38,211 bases of DNA from Rostrohypoxylon terebratum (taxonomy: Eukaryota > Ascomycota > Sordariomycetes > Xylariales > Hypoxylaceae): NCBI GenBank assembly GCA_022497145.1, contig MU386031.1, positions 1 to 38,211 of the forward strand. The letters run 5' to 3'. Under the pieces are notes generated by a model. The model was not told the origin of the DNA. It worked only from the letters and a program-made list of their open reading frames with translations, and searched no databases. This document shows, in pieces, positions 22,722 through 34,216 of this stretch (positions within the stretch are counted from its first letter, which is position 1; the number at the start of each line of letters is the position of its first letter). A program made the translations under genes and the position numbers.

Positions 22722-24875
22722 ATGCGGTGGCATTTAGGCCTTTTACCGTCGCTAATACTGCAAGTCGGGCTGCTGCAAACATGCGTCGACGCTTCGAAGG
22801 CGTCTATTCATGACAAATCATGGCAGCCCGAATATGTGCTCCACGCAACCTACGAAACAATCACGATGAACTGCGAGAAGCGCGAGTCGGTGGTATTCAA
22901 CAGAACAATGCCCGGACCTCCATTGTTCCTGAAAGAGGGGAAGACAACTTGGGTCAGAGTGTATAACGACATGTCTGATAGGAATTTCACAGTGGTACGT
23001 GTAATTCGGTCGATCAAGACCTTAAGATAAGATTCGTCTCTGACCATTCGATGCTTAGCACTGGCATGGCCTCACCATGCGAGTGGCACCGTTTTCAGAC
23101 GGGACACCCATAGTATCTCAATGGCCCATAGCCCCAGGCAGGTATTTCGACTATGAAATACATCCTGAAGTAGGTGATGCCGGCACATATTTTTATCACT
23201 CCCACATGGGGTTCCAAGCGGTTACTGCGCACGGACTGCTAGTAGTGGAGGACAAAGACGACCCGCCGTATGACTACGACGATGACATAGCAGTTGTTTT
23301 TGCGGACTGGTATATGAAGTCAGACGAAGAAGTAGAGACGGGGCTTACATCGATACCATTTAAGTGGTCTGGCGAGCCTAATGCACTAATCTTCAACGAC
23401 CGTACGGGAAATAAGTCATTCGAGGATGCGCCTGACGACTCTTGCAAACCGTTTATTATAGATGTGGAACCCGAAACGACCTACCGTGTTCGGTTTGTCG
23501 GTGGGACGGCCATATCCTTCGTTCACTTCGGCATTGAAGAACACACCAACCTAACAGTCATTGCTGCAGATGGTCTCTACTCAAAGCCTGCCACAACGGA
23601 CCATATCCAAATAGGAAGTGGCCAGAGATTCGATATTTTGCTGACGACTAAAACACAAGAAGAGGTCGACGCTGATGGGAAGGACGGTCAATATTGGTTT
23701 CGATTTGAAAGTCGCGGTCGCCCACAAGACATGGGAGGGTACGCGTTGCTCCAATATAGTAACACCACTGCTAGCGCAAGCAACTCAACAGCAAAACTCA
23801 GAAGGACTTCACCGTATTATGGGTCCAACCCACGAGACAGCCAACATCATAGACCTAGCCTGCCTAATTTTCCCAGCCAGTCACCGGTCTCGTTGCCTCC
23901 GGACGGCGACGCGATTGCCAGGTGGTTAGAATACACTCTGGAGCCCTTGGATGTACCCGCGCCATTTCCCACGCTCGATGAGGTTACACGTACTCTTTAC
24001 GTCACTGTTAGCCAAGACATTATCAATGGTTCTTACGATGCCGGCACGGTGACGGGATCATTGGTGTGGGAGTAAGCATATGTCATGTTCAAAGACAGAG
24101 GATGGATGGCTAACAAGTACTCTAGGCAAAACAACTTATCGTGGACCGAAGATGAGGCTCAAAAGCTGCACATCACGCCGTATCTAATCCAAGCGTATGC
24201 GGAGGGGAAGACTCCAGATTACGACGCAGCACTTGCCAACAATGGATGGGATCCGGGCACTAGGGCGTTCCCAGCGCTAGTCGGTGAGGTCCTCGACATC
24301 GTTTGGCAGAGTAATTCTGGACCAACTGGCGGGTTCGAATACCATCCCATGCACGGGCACGGAGAGCATTACTGGGACCTTGGATCTGGGAATGGCACAT
24401 ATGATGCGGCATCCAACGAAGAGCACTTCCAAAACTATACACCAATGAAGCGCGACACCACAATGTTGCACCGATACACGGCTAAGGGTCAAAGCAACAC
24501 CACAGCTGGCTGGCGAGCATGGCGAATCCGAGTGACGAAGGATAATGTGGGTGCATGGATGATGCATTGCCACATCCTGCAGCATATGATTATGGGTAAG
24601 TTTAATGGGTCCACGCACCAATACTTCCTCGGCGTATATCAGCTCACGAACATAATTTCATTATCCCCATCTCGTTATTTTACATAAATCCAATGCTTCA
24701 ATGTGTCGATATTAATTTTTTATTCACAGGCATGCAGACCGTCTGGGTGTTTGGCGACGCAGCCACGATTCTCCGTGAAATCCCCGACCCGTATATTAGT
24801 GGATATCTGAACTACGGAGGGAGTGCTTACGGTAACGAAACTAACGACCCGCTAGTGTTGGAGTACTATTCCTAA
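22722..24875 (+). CDS. Secreted multicopper oxidase, ascorbate-oxidase/laccase-like
   Basis: Four exons (22722-22994, 23059-24071, 24126-24595, 24730-24875) give 633 residues. Multicopper oxidases couple oxidation of phenols, ascorbate or metals to reduction of O2 to water. All four copper signatures are present: HWHG (92-95), YHSHMG (138-140), HPMHGHGEHYW (about 502-510) and HCHILQHMIMGM (about 576-587), the last carrying the type-1 Cys and axial Met. The start at 22722 gives a hydrophobic signal peptide (GLLPSLILQVGLLQ); an in-frame ATG at 22671 would put a polar stretch before it. Several N-x-S/T sites fit secretion. The sequence resembles the fungal ascorbate-oxidase/Abr1-like group more than classical laccases; the substrate is unknown. 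All copper ligands are intact. Confidence 0.92.
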
Positions 24876-25033
24876 TAGACTACGACGATCTAAATACTAG
24901 CTATTTTTTTATGAGAGATATCATGAGCGTGCGGAAAAGAGATTTAGGTTAGATAGCATTTTGGGGAGTATATATGAGGCATTCTTGGATATCCTTTGAC
25001 TACTGCATATGTATATGGTAGCATTTCAGTTCA

Positions 25034-25043
25034 TACCTAGGTA
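25034..25043. repeat. TACCTAGGTA palindrome
   Basis: A perfect copy of the dispersed 10-bp palindrome, about 160 bp downstream of the multicopper oxidase stop codon. Confidence 0.6.
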
Positions 25044-26770
25044 GATATTCCAACTCACCTTCTTGTCGAATATGGTCTGCGCCTCTCATGTGCATCATTA
25101 TTGACCGTGGCGCTGGCACATTCGAGGACCGGGAAGCTCAATGCGGAAGTCGTTTAATATAATCGGTGCCGTACCGCAAGGTTACATTGTATCTGATTAG
25201 AATTTCCCATTTCCCGTCTACGGGGTTTCCCATTTCAGCTGCTGCACCCTGCAGGGCTGACGGGATCGTGGCTTGATTATCGGTGTTTCCCGAATGCGAA
25301 GGATTCAAGCTTCTTTCTGAAACATTCCGATATACCTTATAGGGAGAGAGACATGCTTAAAATGGGCTGACTATCGAAATGAGGCAAGGCAAGGAACTTT
25401 AGACGATGACATGCATCGTTGAATTGTGGGATTAGTGGACATGTCTTTTACTGACAAGAACAGCAAGGGATTAAGAGAGATGGATATTTAGTACCTATAC
25501 AAACAAGAGAAACTGAAATCTGTGAGGCAAACCACGATCGTGAAACCGGCTTATATTAATAGACTCCGCATTCATCTGTTGAGTTGGCCACAGGGGTTGT
25601 TCAGCAGCTTGATGATTAATGTATGCTGCTGATTATATATCTTAACCATGTGCATGCTCATGCAGTATAAATGAATTACTATCCAGAACATGGAGTTTGT
25701 TACTACCTAACGCGATCTGCTATGGAGACATCTGGAAGACCTCGGATATTTGTTGCAAATACCTAAAGGCTAAGTCTATCCACTCGCATCTATACCTAAT
25801 TCTAGGATCCTTTCTGATCCTCGTTGGTCTAAGTACCTAGTCTCAAGTATTTCTCAAAAAGATGATGCTACAAGTCGTGACATACGATGAATATAGTAGA
25901 ATCTCTGTGGGTGTTGCCGTTTTAAAGACATCCATGGCTTCCGATTCCAATTACCAGCGAAGGTTCGAGCCGAAGAACTCAACTGGTTCTAACGAGATCT
26001 TGGGCGCCGATACAAATCGAGATGCGGAGATAAGAGATCTAGTTACAACTCTATTCACCGAGACATCTCGTACGATGGAATTGACATGTGAAGGAGATAA
26101 TGTGACTTCTCATCGTGGCTACCTTGGTGGATACCCTGAGGGTTGGTTCTATGCAAAGGGGACCCCGTTCCAATTAAGGTTGGGACCGTCTAAAGTATTT
26201 TCACATCTTCACATGTTCCACTGCCCTGGTACTTCCAAGCCCAACGGGCGTACTTGAGATCATCGTGATATTTACATAGACTTGACGTCACGAGTAAACA
26301 CGTATTAAAACTGCAATGGGAGGTGGGGAGGGGCAATGAGAGACAGCATGACTTCCACCCACTTCCACATACAAAATTTGGCAGACATACAACATGGATA
26401 AAGATAACGCCCCCAAGGATAAATTGAAGTTTGGGAACATCAAACCTACAGAGGTTCGAAAAAACGCGACACCGCAGCAGCTTTAGCTAACAACATCATA
26501 ATGCTAGCCCATAGTCGAAGGCGATAAGTCACCAGGGGGTCTCGCTCCACGAAGAGAAACTCAAGGTCAGCGTAACGAGGCGGCGATGGCCGGTGCGAGC
26601 CAGTCGAACTTCGGAAGTGGGGCGGGAGTCTCGTTTGGGGGCCCGGGAGGTCCCGGAGGCTCTACGGGCGGCTACAAAGGAGTTGATAAGCAGTAAACCC
26701 GAGTTCAAATCCTGATCAGGGGTAGAGGTTTTGTTCTGGTTTGCTGCCATGGTTTCCCACGCTCACGATA

Positions 26771-26795
26771 CCTAGGTCCTAGGTCCTAGGTCCTA
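26771..26795. repeat. CCTAGGT tandem repeat
   Basis: The 7-bp unit CCTAGGT is repeated 3.6 times. The unit is part of the dispersed TACCTAGGTA palindrome, and another ACCTAGGTCCTAGG lies at 26850. Confidence 0.7.
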
Positions 26796-27295
26796 TATTC
26801 CTCCATGTGGAGCATTCAGTCATTTAGTCCGTATCAGAATAATGAAGGCACCTAGGTCCTAGGGTGTATGTTAGGGCAAAGGGAAAATAGTTATTTGACA
26901 ATAACCCAGATCATACTTATATTGCTCCCCGATTGTCAGGGTCGCATGGATTAGCGGCGCATAGAGAACGGCGAGACTTGCGGTCTGGATAGGCTTGGAG
27001 CTTGTTGAGGTAAACAATCAGCTAGACAAGTTCAAATCCCGATACAAGGACGTTGAAGTAAGGGCATTGTCTATCATCAATCTATCTGATTTAGAAGAGC
27101 CCCATCATTCCCATGTCCATACTTTTTTTTTAAAAAAAAAGATCTGAGATCCATTCTGACCTTGCAGCAGCCCTTGCCTAGGTAGGTATGTTCCTAGGAA
27201 CCCATCATTATCATGCACGTTCGTAGCCATGCCGGCTCAATATCCCGCCTCTTCACCGACGCAAACATCGCCATCGGACCCATCCCGTAATTAAA

Positions 27296-27703
27296 TCACC
27301 AAGGATACGCCTCCTTAACAGCCTTCTCAGCCGCCTCCACAAAAGGGAACGCCTGCCCCCCGATCAGAATCCTCGCCTTCATATCCGTGGCATTCTCCAG
27401 TATGATCTTGCGCGTCATGAAGCCCCTACTGATCACATCGTTCACCTTCTCCACAGCATCCTCCTCATTCAGCTTAGGGAACGTCTTCACATTACCCTCC
27501 TTATCCTTCAGCGTGCTCGTCTCCTTGTCCCACGTCCACTCTTACTCGTACTTGTCGTCGCTCTAGGCCCACGGGTTGGCGACGTCCTTGCACTTGCGCG
27601 TGGCGCCCGCGGGCAGGAACAGCGCGCGTAGTAGCGCCGCGTGGTTGGCCGCTTGCTGGAAGGCTTCGGCGGGCGTCGGGTGCTGGATCTTGTCGCCTGC
27701 CAT
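27296..27703 (-). pseudogene. Small single-exon gene broken by two in-frame stops
   Basis: From an ATG at 27703 the frame runs 136 codons to a TAA at 27296, interrupted by TAG at 27565-27563 (codon 47) and TAA at 27544-27542 (codon 54). Both flanks read as one protein: MAGDKIQHPTPAEAFQQAAN before the stops and EWTWDKETSTLKD, NVKTFPKLNEEDAVEKV and ILIGGQAFPFVEAAEKA after them. No GT-AG intron can remove the stops. Composition is soluble, helical and charged, with no TM or signal segment. I do not recognise a named family. It is most likely a recently inactivated gene, but a sequencing error or a strain-specific allele is possible. Confidence 0.6.
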
Positions 27704-28729
27704 TTTTTTTCGAAAGGTGTTAATTTTCGATTTGGTGTGATTGGTATTGGTATACTAGTCTCAGCTCTTGCTAGGTTTGTTGATGATGTCTTGATTTAGT
27801 ATTCCCTTGGTCTGTTTGTGTTCCAAGATTAGGTATGTAGATGTTTGGTGATGGTAAAATCTTCAGCGCTTCGAAGACCCCCTAAAGCTTCAGTTGTATT
27901 CGTAGCTCTCCAGCTGTTTTACCCCGCTATCGATCAAGCGATGTGGCGGGGTGGGGTGGTCTGTTCGAGTCTCGAGGACTGTTGTGGGACAATGACGTAT
28001 ACTGGTTGCCCTGCACAGACCAAGGCCTCATTGCCGGTCATGTGATACCCATCATCATCACCACAGGACTCAAGAGCAACTTTTTTTCAGGATAGGGTCA
28101 ATTTTTGGACATGTTGTATACGTAATCATAGCATTCACATGAATCATAAATCGCAGTTGGTATGACATGGTTGTGTAGTCTGAATTCATCGTGGTCGATC
28201 CACCTAGGCAGAAATGAGGAATGATAGGTGTCCCATTGAAGATCTAAACATGTCAATCGTAAAGGCCCTGATGCATCAAATCTGGCCGCACACACGGTTC
28301 ATGCGCGTCTTGTGGAAAACGAGATTGGATTTGGGGGCATACACCGATTGGAAGCACATAGTCACATGATTGGTTGTTTTGGGTGCGCCGCTTTGGTGAT
28401 TGAATTTAAAAGTAAGCATATCGTGAGACACAGCTGCTAGATTTATCATGCTCTTGTCGGATATCCGCAGATCGGATAGGTGCTAGTTGGAGAAGACACC
28501 TCCCGAGACCTTTCAAAAAGCGCCCCCTTAATCTAGCCGTTCTAGAACAGTTTTTCCTACTCCTCAAGCCACGTACCTTCAGCGGAATTGGGGTTCTAAC
28601 TCCCATTTTACGTGGTCGATCGGCACTGAACAGGGTCAATGTTCGGCAGATGCGTTGACGAGGTTAACTACCTGCGGGGTAGCACCGGATTCTACGATGG
28701 TCTTGGCTCAGCGATCTGTAGAAGACGCA
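27704..28729. other. Intergenic region upstream of the flavoenzyme
   Basis: This lies between the starts of two divergent units. No ORF resembles a protein. The end contains the likely promoter of the VAO-like gene. Confidence 0.45.
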
Positions 28730-28737
28730 TATAAAAA
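28730..28737 (+). promoter_or_regulatory. TATA-like box of the VAO-like gene
   Basis: TATAAAAA lies about 109 bp upstream of the ATG at 28839. Confidence 0.4.
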
Positions 28738-28838
28738 TGGAAGATCATGATATTTTATAAGCCACTGGATTTTGTGATACCTCAAAGTCTTAGTTGATAG
28801 TCAGCTGCTTACAAGGTACCTACTAAGTATATACGCCA

Positions 28839-31001
28839 ATGTCTTTCTCCGAGGAAGCTCAGTCAGATGTACCCCTCCTATCCGAAAAACATTCGGGCAT
28901 TCCCGGATTCCTGCTGGAGAAAGCGAGAAAAGCAAAAGCTGGCGTTTTTGAGACGAGAACTAAACCAAAGACCACGAGAAACAGGCTGCCTGTGATCCCC
29001 CACGGTATTGATGAGCGGGTGTTTTCTGATGCGCTTGAGGAGCTCGGGACGCAATTGGGGCAAGAAAATGTCGAACGAAATGATAAGCCCCTGATGGATG
29101 GCTGGTAAGTCTGTCATTCTTGCTGCTTGAAGTTTCATTAGGCGTTGAGATAAATGTTTACAATTGATGATGGGTGTAGGTATATGGAACGTAAGTTATG
29201 TGTTCATCATCGTTAGAAAAAGCCTCGCTCAAAGGTGCAGATCCAAATACCCACGACTTGATGGCCGTCGTTGATGATGAGGAACTCGTCCCATCTGCCA
29301 TAGTCTACCCCGGAAGCACGGAAGAGGTCCAGCAAATCGTTCTATGGGCCAACAAGCATAAGATACCTATTAACCCTATCTCAATGGGTCGAAATTGTAT
29401 GTATACCACACTAATATTAGCCATTGAAAAATCTAGGGGTTAACAAAACTAGTGGGATATGGAGGTGCGGCGCCCAGAGTTCGGGGAGCCGTTCTCATTG
29501 ACCTCGGTAGGCGTATGAATAAAATACTCGAAATTAGTCCGGAAGACTATACGTGTCTCCTTGAGCCGGGAGTTTCGTTCTTCGCTTTATATGAAGCTGT
29601 CAAGGAGAAAGGGTATGATCACCTCTGGGTTGACGTCCCAGATGTTGGTGGCGGCTCCGTCATAGGGAACACGGTAGATCGAGGTGTCGGATATACACCA
29701 TACGGCGATCATTGGGCTTGCCACGCGGGCTTGGAAGTCGTCCTACCAACAGGAGAGGTCATCCGGACGGGAATGGGTGCCTTGCCGGGGAACAATACTT
29801 GGCAGACGTTTCCCTATGGATTTGGTCCATATTCTGAGTTCGTCACCCTCATTCAATATGTGTCTCAAATGAGCTAACACTGACCATCTCACATTGTAGC
29901 GGAATATTCTCCCAATCGAATTTTGGTATCGTCACCAAGATGGGAATGACTCTGATGCCAAATCCGGGAGGATATGAGAGTTTTGTAAGATCTGGATGTG
30001 AATCAGTACGGATAGACGAGATACTTACCATATATTTAATAGTGCTACACCTTTCAGAAGGAAGAGGATCTTCATCAACTGGTATGTACCATCAGCTTCA
30101 CTTCACTCTCAACGGCAATACGCTAATCAGTAAACAGATCGAAATCATCCGCCCGCTCCGAATCGGCAACATCCTCGAGAACGTCGCGCAACTGCGCCAC
30201 GTGACGCAATCCATCGCGGTACGCGGTCGGCCGCGAACCGACTTCTACACCGGCTCGGGCACGATCCCAAGTGAGGTGGTGCACACGGTGGCCGCGACCT
30301 TGCCCCTCGGCGACCACACCTGGGTGTACTACGGCATGTCCTACGGGCCGCCGCATATACGGCAGTATAAACTTGACATCATCGACGCGGAGTTCAAGAA
30401 GGTGGCTGGCGCGCGCCGCGTCGACCCGGCCGCGATGCCGCCCGACGAGTACTTCTGGGCGCGCGACCGCATCGCCGCCGGGATCCCGGAGCTCCAGGAG
30501 CTCAACTGGGTCAACTGGATGCCGAATGGCGCGCACATCGCGTTTTCTCCCGTGAGCCCGATCCGCGGCTCCGATGCGACAAAGCTGTTTGATCTGGCCA
30601 AGAGGCGACACGAGGAGTTTGGCGTAGACCTGTTCCCTGCGTTTTGTGTTGGGCTGCGTGAGATGCATCTTATTGTCGAGTTGGTGTACGATCGCGCGGA
30701 TCCCAAGCGCAGGAAGGATGTGCTGGATTGCTTGCGCTATCTAGTCGACGATGCGGCGGCGCTTGGGTACGGCGAGTACAGGACGCATTTGGTGCTCATG
30801 GATCAGGTGGCCGCGACGTACAATTGGAACGATGGCGCGCTGATGAAGTTTCACGAGAAGTTGAAGGACGCGCTTGATCCGAATGGGATCATGGCGCCCG
30901 GACGGTGCGGCATTTGGCCGAAGAAGTATCGGAACCGTGGATGGGAGATGACGAAGGACAGTGGTGAGAATACTCAAGGTGATGGTGTCGCGCCGTCTTA
31001 G
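28839..31001 (+). CDS. Vanillyl-alcohol oxidase-like FAD enzyme (VAO/PCMH family)
   Basis: Seven exons (28839-29104, 29180-29190, 29241-29396, 29453-29837, 29900-29984, 30058-30081, 30138-31001) encode 596 residues. VAO enzymes oxidise 4-alkyl- or 4-hydroxymethyl-phenols and make H2O2. Conserved features include DGWYMEHPNTHD, the FAD-binding YPGSTEEVQQIV, GRNLGYGGAAPRV, DVPDVGGGSVIGN with the active-site Asp position, FGPYSDGIFSQSNFGIV, and REMH near the histidyl-FAD region of VAO; whether the linkage is made here is unclear. EYRTH matches the VAO Tyr/Arg pair that stabilises the phenolate. No signal peptide is seen, consistent with a peroxisomal or cytosolic location, though the C-terminus (VAPS) is not a standard PTS1. 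Exons of 11 and 24 nt are needed to keep the conserved blocks. The last exon is distinctly GC-rich. Full length and intact. Confidence 0.9.
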
Positions 31002-32353
31002 ACACTCTTCCCAATAGCGCATCTTTTATTCATGTCTAATGTCCATTGTTCAGCGTGGATTTTACCCACCATTGCGATCCATCATAGGCGCTAATAAATG
31101 GTCTTAACTTGGTTGGGAATGGCATCTCCTCCTATGCATTGGTTGTGGATTTGTCGTCAAGATAAGCACCCCAGGATCCGAGCGTGCATGAACACCTTAT
31201 GATCGATGATGCTCACGTACCTAAACCATGCGAAGCGCAATTGAACCAGATCCAACCGTGAAAATGGCACCCTGGTCGCCGGTGGAACCCCAGGGAGGCC
31301 GCGGCCAACATAGGTCCCTTTACGATGAAAACTTGGTACGGAAGTAAATTTTCACCAACACGCTTCTGCACGAATTCGTTCTCTTCCAAGGTTGTTAGCG
31401 CACTGTTATGACCTAGGGCCTAGGCAGTTGCTCGAGCGGGGGCTAACCACCCATCGGGAGAAAGCGTTTGGTCGGATCGCAGTATGATAACTGAAGATCG
31501 CACAATGGATGTGAAGCTAAACAGAACACTAAAAAATATTAATAATCTAGGTATGAATCCACGGCCGGAATAGCATCTCCCTAAACTGAAGTCAAGGAGA
31601 AAAGATAAGCTCACGTCGTACCTGGTGCTTTGCTGCAAGATGTGACGTGAGTGGCTTCAAATATATCGTGGGGGCCATACAGACACAGCCCTGGAGGGCT
31701 TGCGGAACTTCTCCGGTCTATGGAGGCATGTCTGCAGGTGGAAGAGCGTTTTTCTGCTAACAAGACGAATAAAAAGTAAGTCGATCGTCGGACTAACACG
31801 TAGAAAGAGCCTATAACCGGAGACGATGTCACCATAATGGAACCAGCCGATCAGGGATCCATTCCGGCGGCTTGGAAAGGCCTTCGAATTCGCATTTTGA
31901 TTCGTACGGTCATCCGCACTACTTGCAGAAAATCCAGGAATATTAGATACTATGCAGTATTTTTCACGAAATGTGTGTGCGCTTATTGGTAACCAGTCTA
32001 AGACAGCTGAGGAACGGCGCCGGAGAACGCAGAAGGGCGTCTCTAAACGGAAAGTGGCTTAAAATAAGCGGCTAACAATATGCACGATGAGTATAGGCGC
32101 CTCCTCATTGAGACATTTCCGTGAATTCCGTAGCCCCCGCGCCGCTACTGGAATGTCAAACCGTGGAAACGGGTTCAGTTCGCAAATCCTTCTTAATGAG
32201 AATCCAGGTAGCAGCGCACATTCTTTTGTTAATCATACCTTTTTCATAATTATAGTATACCACTTATAGATAGCCAAGTCCTCATGAGCCTCATTTCTAC
32301 CTTGGCAACTCGATGTTACGCCTGATCTGAGGACCAGTGCGATATCTTTCACG
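31002..32353. other. Intergenic region between VAO-like and P450 genes
   Basis: No ORF is supported on either strand in about 1.35 kb. It should hold the 3' end of the flavoenzyme transcript and the P450 promoter. No clear TATA box or repeat is visible. Confidence 0.45.
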
Positions 32354-34216
32354 ATGTCTATTACCATGCACATATGGTTCTACCCCGTGCTGGTAGCGGT
32401 GGCTCTCTATTTCTGGAGATCAGGATACATATTTTTCGGTCGCAGAGTATGTTTGTTAGACATGGTCGAATGAAGACACTGGACGTAATCTAACATCGAG
32501 TAGACGAGGATACTACTTGCAAAAGGCGGAGAAGCATGCGGCCCCGAATCACTTCCACAGGCGAACAGGTGGCGTTTAGGGATAGATTTGTTGTTGATGA
32601 CCTTGAAGGCATCGGACGAGCTGTGCTTGCTGGAATTCTTCTTGGACAACTTCCGCCGACTTGGCTATACCTTCCGACAATCTGTAGGGACGAACACATC
32701 TATCCTCACTATTGAGCCAGCCAATATAGAGGCCATGCTATCGTCTAATTTCAAAGGTACGTCGAGTTGAAGAATTGAGAGGACTTCGACATTAATCGGA
32801 TTCAGACTACGGGCTGGGTTTTAGGCGTACCATCTTCCATCCATTGTTGGGCGAAGGAATTTTCCTCCAGGAAGGCGACGCCTGGAAGCATTCGAGGGAT
32901 ATTTTGCGCCCTCATTTCTACCACCGCCATTATGAAGACATGGACATATACAGACCCCACGTTGAGAATCTCCTCGAGGCGATTGCAAATGACGGGACCA
33001 ACGTAGTGGACCTAGAGCCACTATTCTTTCGCTTGTCGCTCGACGTAACCACGGAATTCCTGTTTAGCGAGTCTGTATGGAGTCAACGACCAACTTCGAG
33101 CATTGTCGGCCACGATTTTGAAGGGGCATTCGACTTGGCGCAAACCATCTCGGCTAAGCGGCTCAAGTTCCAGAAATTGTACTGGATGGTAGGCGGCAAG
33201 CAGTTGCGAAAGGCCTCTAAGGTCATTCACGAGTTCGCAGACACCATCATCAAGAAGACGCTCGCGGGGAATACCGACGACTCGCCCACCTCGAAGAAGC
33301 CCCCATTCCTCAAGACTATTGCAGAAGAATTCCCCGACCGCGACGTACTGCGAGGCCAGGCGATCAACATCCTGACCGCGGGCAGAGACTCCACAGCAAC
33401 TTTCCTGTCGTGGACCTTGTAAGCGACCTAATGACCCACTCTAAAACGTTCAAGGTAAAATTATACTAATATGTGTCAATAGTTTCCACCTAGTAAGACA
33501 CCCGGTGACCATGGAGAAGCTCCGCGCAGAAATCGCCGAGGTGGACGAGACTATCGCGCCGCTAACGCGGACGGATCTGCTGCGGATGACGCACCTACAA
33601 AACGTGATGAAAGAAGGTAAGCCCCCCTCCCTCTCCCCACCACTAATACCATTCCCGCCAATAGTTCGCCCGCTTAACTAACGCGATATTCGATAGTCCT
33701 ACGTCTCCACCCGCCAGTCCCGCTGATCTCGCGCACGGCACTGCGCGACACCGTGCTCCCCACCGGCGGCGGCTCCGACGGCACATCCCCCATCGTGGTC
33801 CCGAAGGGTATGAGCGTGCTGTACAGCGCATACTGCATTCACCGGCGCCCCGATCTATACGGCATGGACGCCGAGATGTTCCGGCCGGAGCGGTGGAGCG
33901 AGGAACCCTTGTGCTCGCGCGACGCCACGCACCGCGGCTGGATGTTCCTGCCTTTCGGAGCCGGGCCGAGGACTTGTTTAGGAAGTATGTTATCTCCGGG
34001 TATCTGACGCTGGTGGGTTCGGTGTGCTGACATGTGATACTAGTGGACTTCTCCTTGACTGAGGGCGCGTACGCGATAGTTAGGATTCTGCAGCGCTTCC
34101 CGTCTATCCGGTTGCCGGCTGGCGAACAGGTGCAGGTGACTGGGCAGGAGAAGCAGACGATTACGATATCTCTCAGGCCGGCTGAGGGATGTCGAGTTGA
34201 TTTAGGTAAGGAGTAG
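32354..34216 (+). CDS. Cytochrome P450, CYP52-clan-like monooxygenase
   Basis: Six exons (32354-32446, 32504-32756, 32806-33418, 33483-33616, 33697-33984, 34044-34216) give 517 residues, the usual P450 length. The first exon encodes an N-terminal membrane anchor (WFYPVLVAVALYFW), so an ER location is expected. The I-helix reads AGRDST (307-312), the ExxR is ELIKE-type within KEVLRLHP (E364, R367), the PERF-like motif is FRPERW, and the heme loop FGAGPRTCLG carries Cys458. LGFRRTIFHPLLGEGIF and GDAWKHSRDILRPHF are typical of the CYP52/CYP539 group, whose best-known members hydroxylate fatty acids and alkanes; phenolic substrates are also possible. It lies downstream of the VAO-like gene on the same strand. 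Introns are 49-80 bp. Intact. Confidence 0.9.

Larger units (their letters stand above)
24876..27295. other. 2.4-kb intergenic region
   Basis: No gene is confidently supported. A 131-codon frame lies at 25862-26257 (internal ATG at 25934) without recognisable features. TACCTAGGTA occurs at 25034 and a CCTAGGT tandem array at 26771. Two B-box-like words (GTTCAAATCC) near 26704 and 27030 are not part of a foldable tRNA. Confidence 0.4.

Noticed and set aside
25862..26257. 131-codon plus-strand frame
   Set aside because: The internal ATG at 25934 would give 107 polar residues, but there is no motif, splice context or recognised relative.
26690..27060. Two tRNA B-box-like words (GTTCAAATCC)
   Set aside because: The flanking bases cannot form a T-arm, acceptor stem or anticodon arm, so they are not tRNA genes; a tRNA-derived relic is conceivable but unsupported.
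27123..27140. Perfect T9A9 palindrome
   Set aside because: It is a simple homopolymer junction; no stem-loop function is expected in this eukaryotic context.
29191..29216. A 26-bp intron ending at GTTAG in the VAO-like gene
   Set aside because: It keeps the frame but is too short for fungal splicing and adds non-homologous residues; the 50-bp intron ending at 29240 restores the conserved sequence.
30123..30706. Minus-strand frames opposite the last VAO exon
   Set aside because: They arise from the GC-rich composition of the conserved exon on the other strand.
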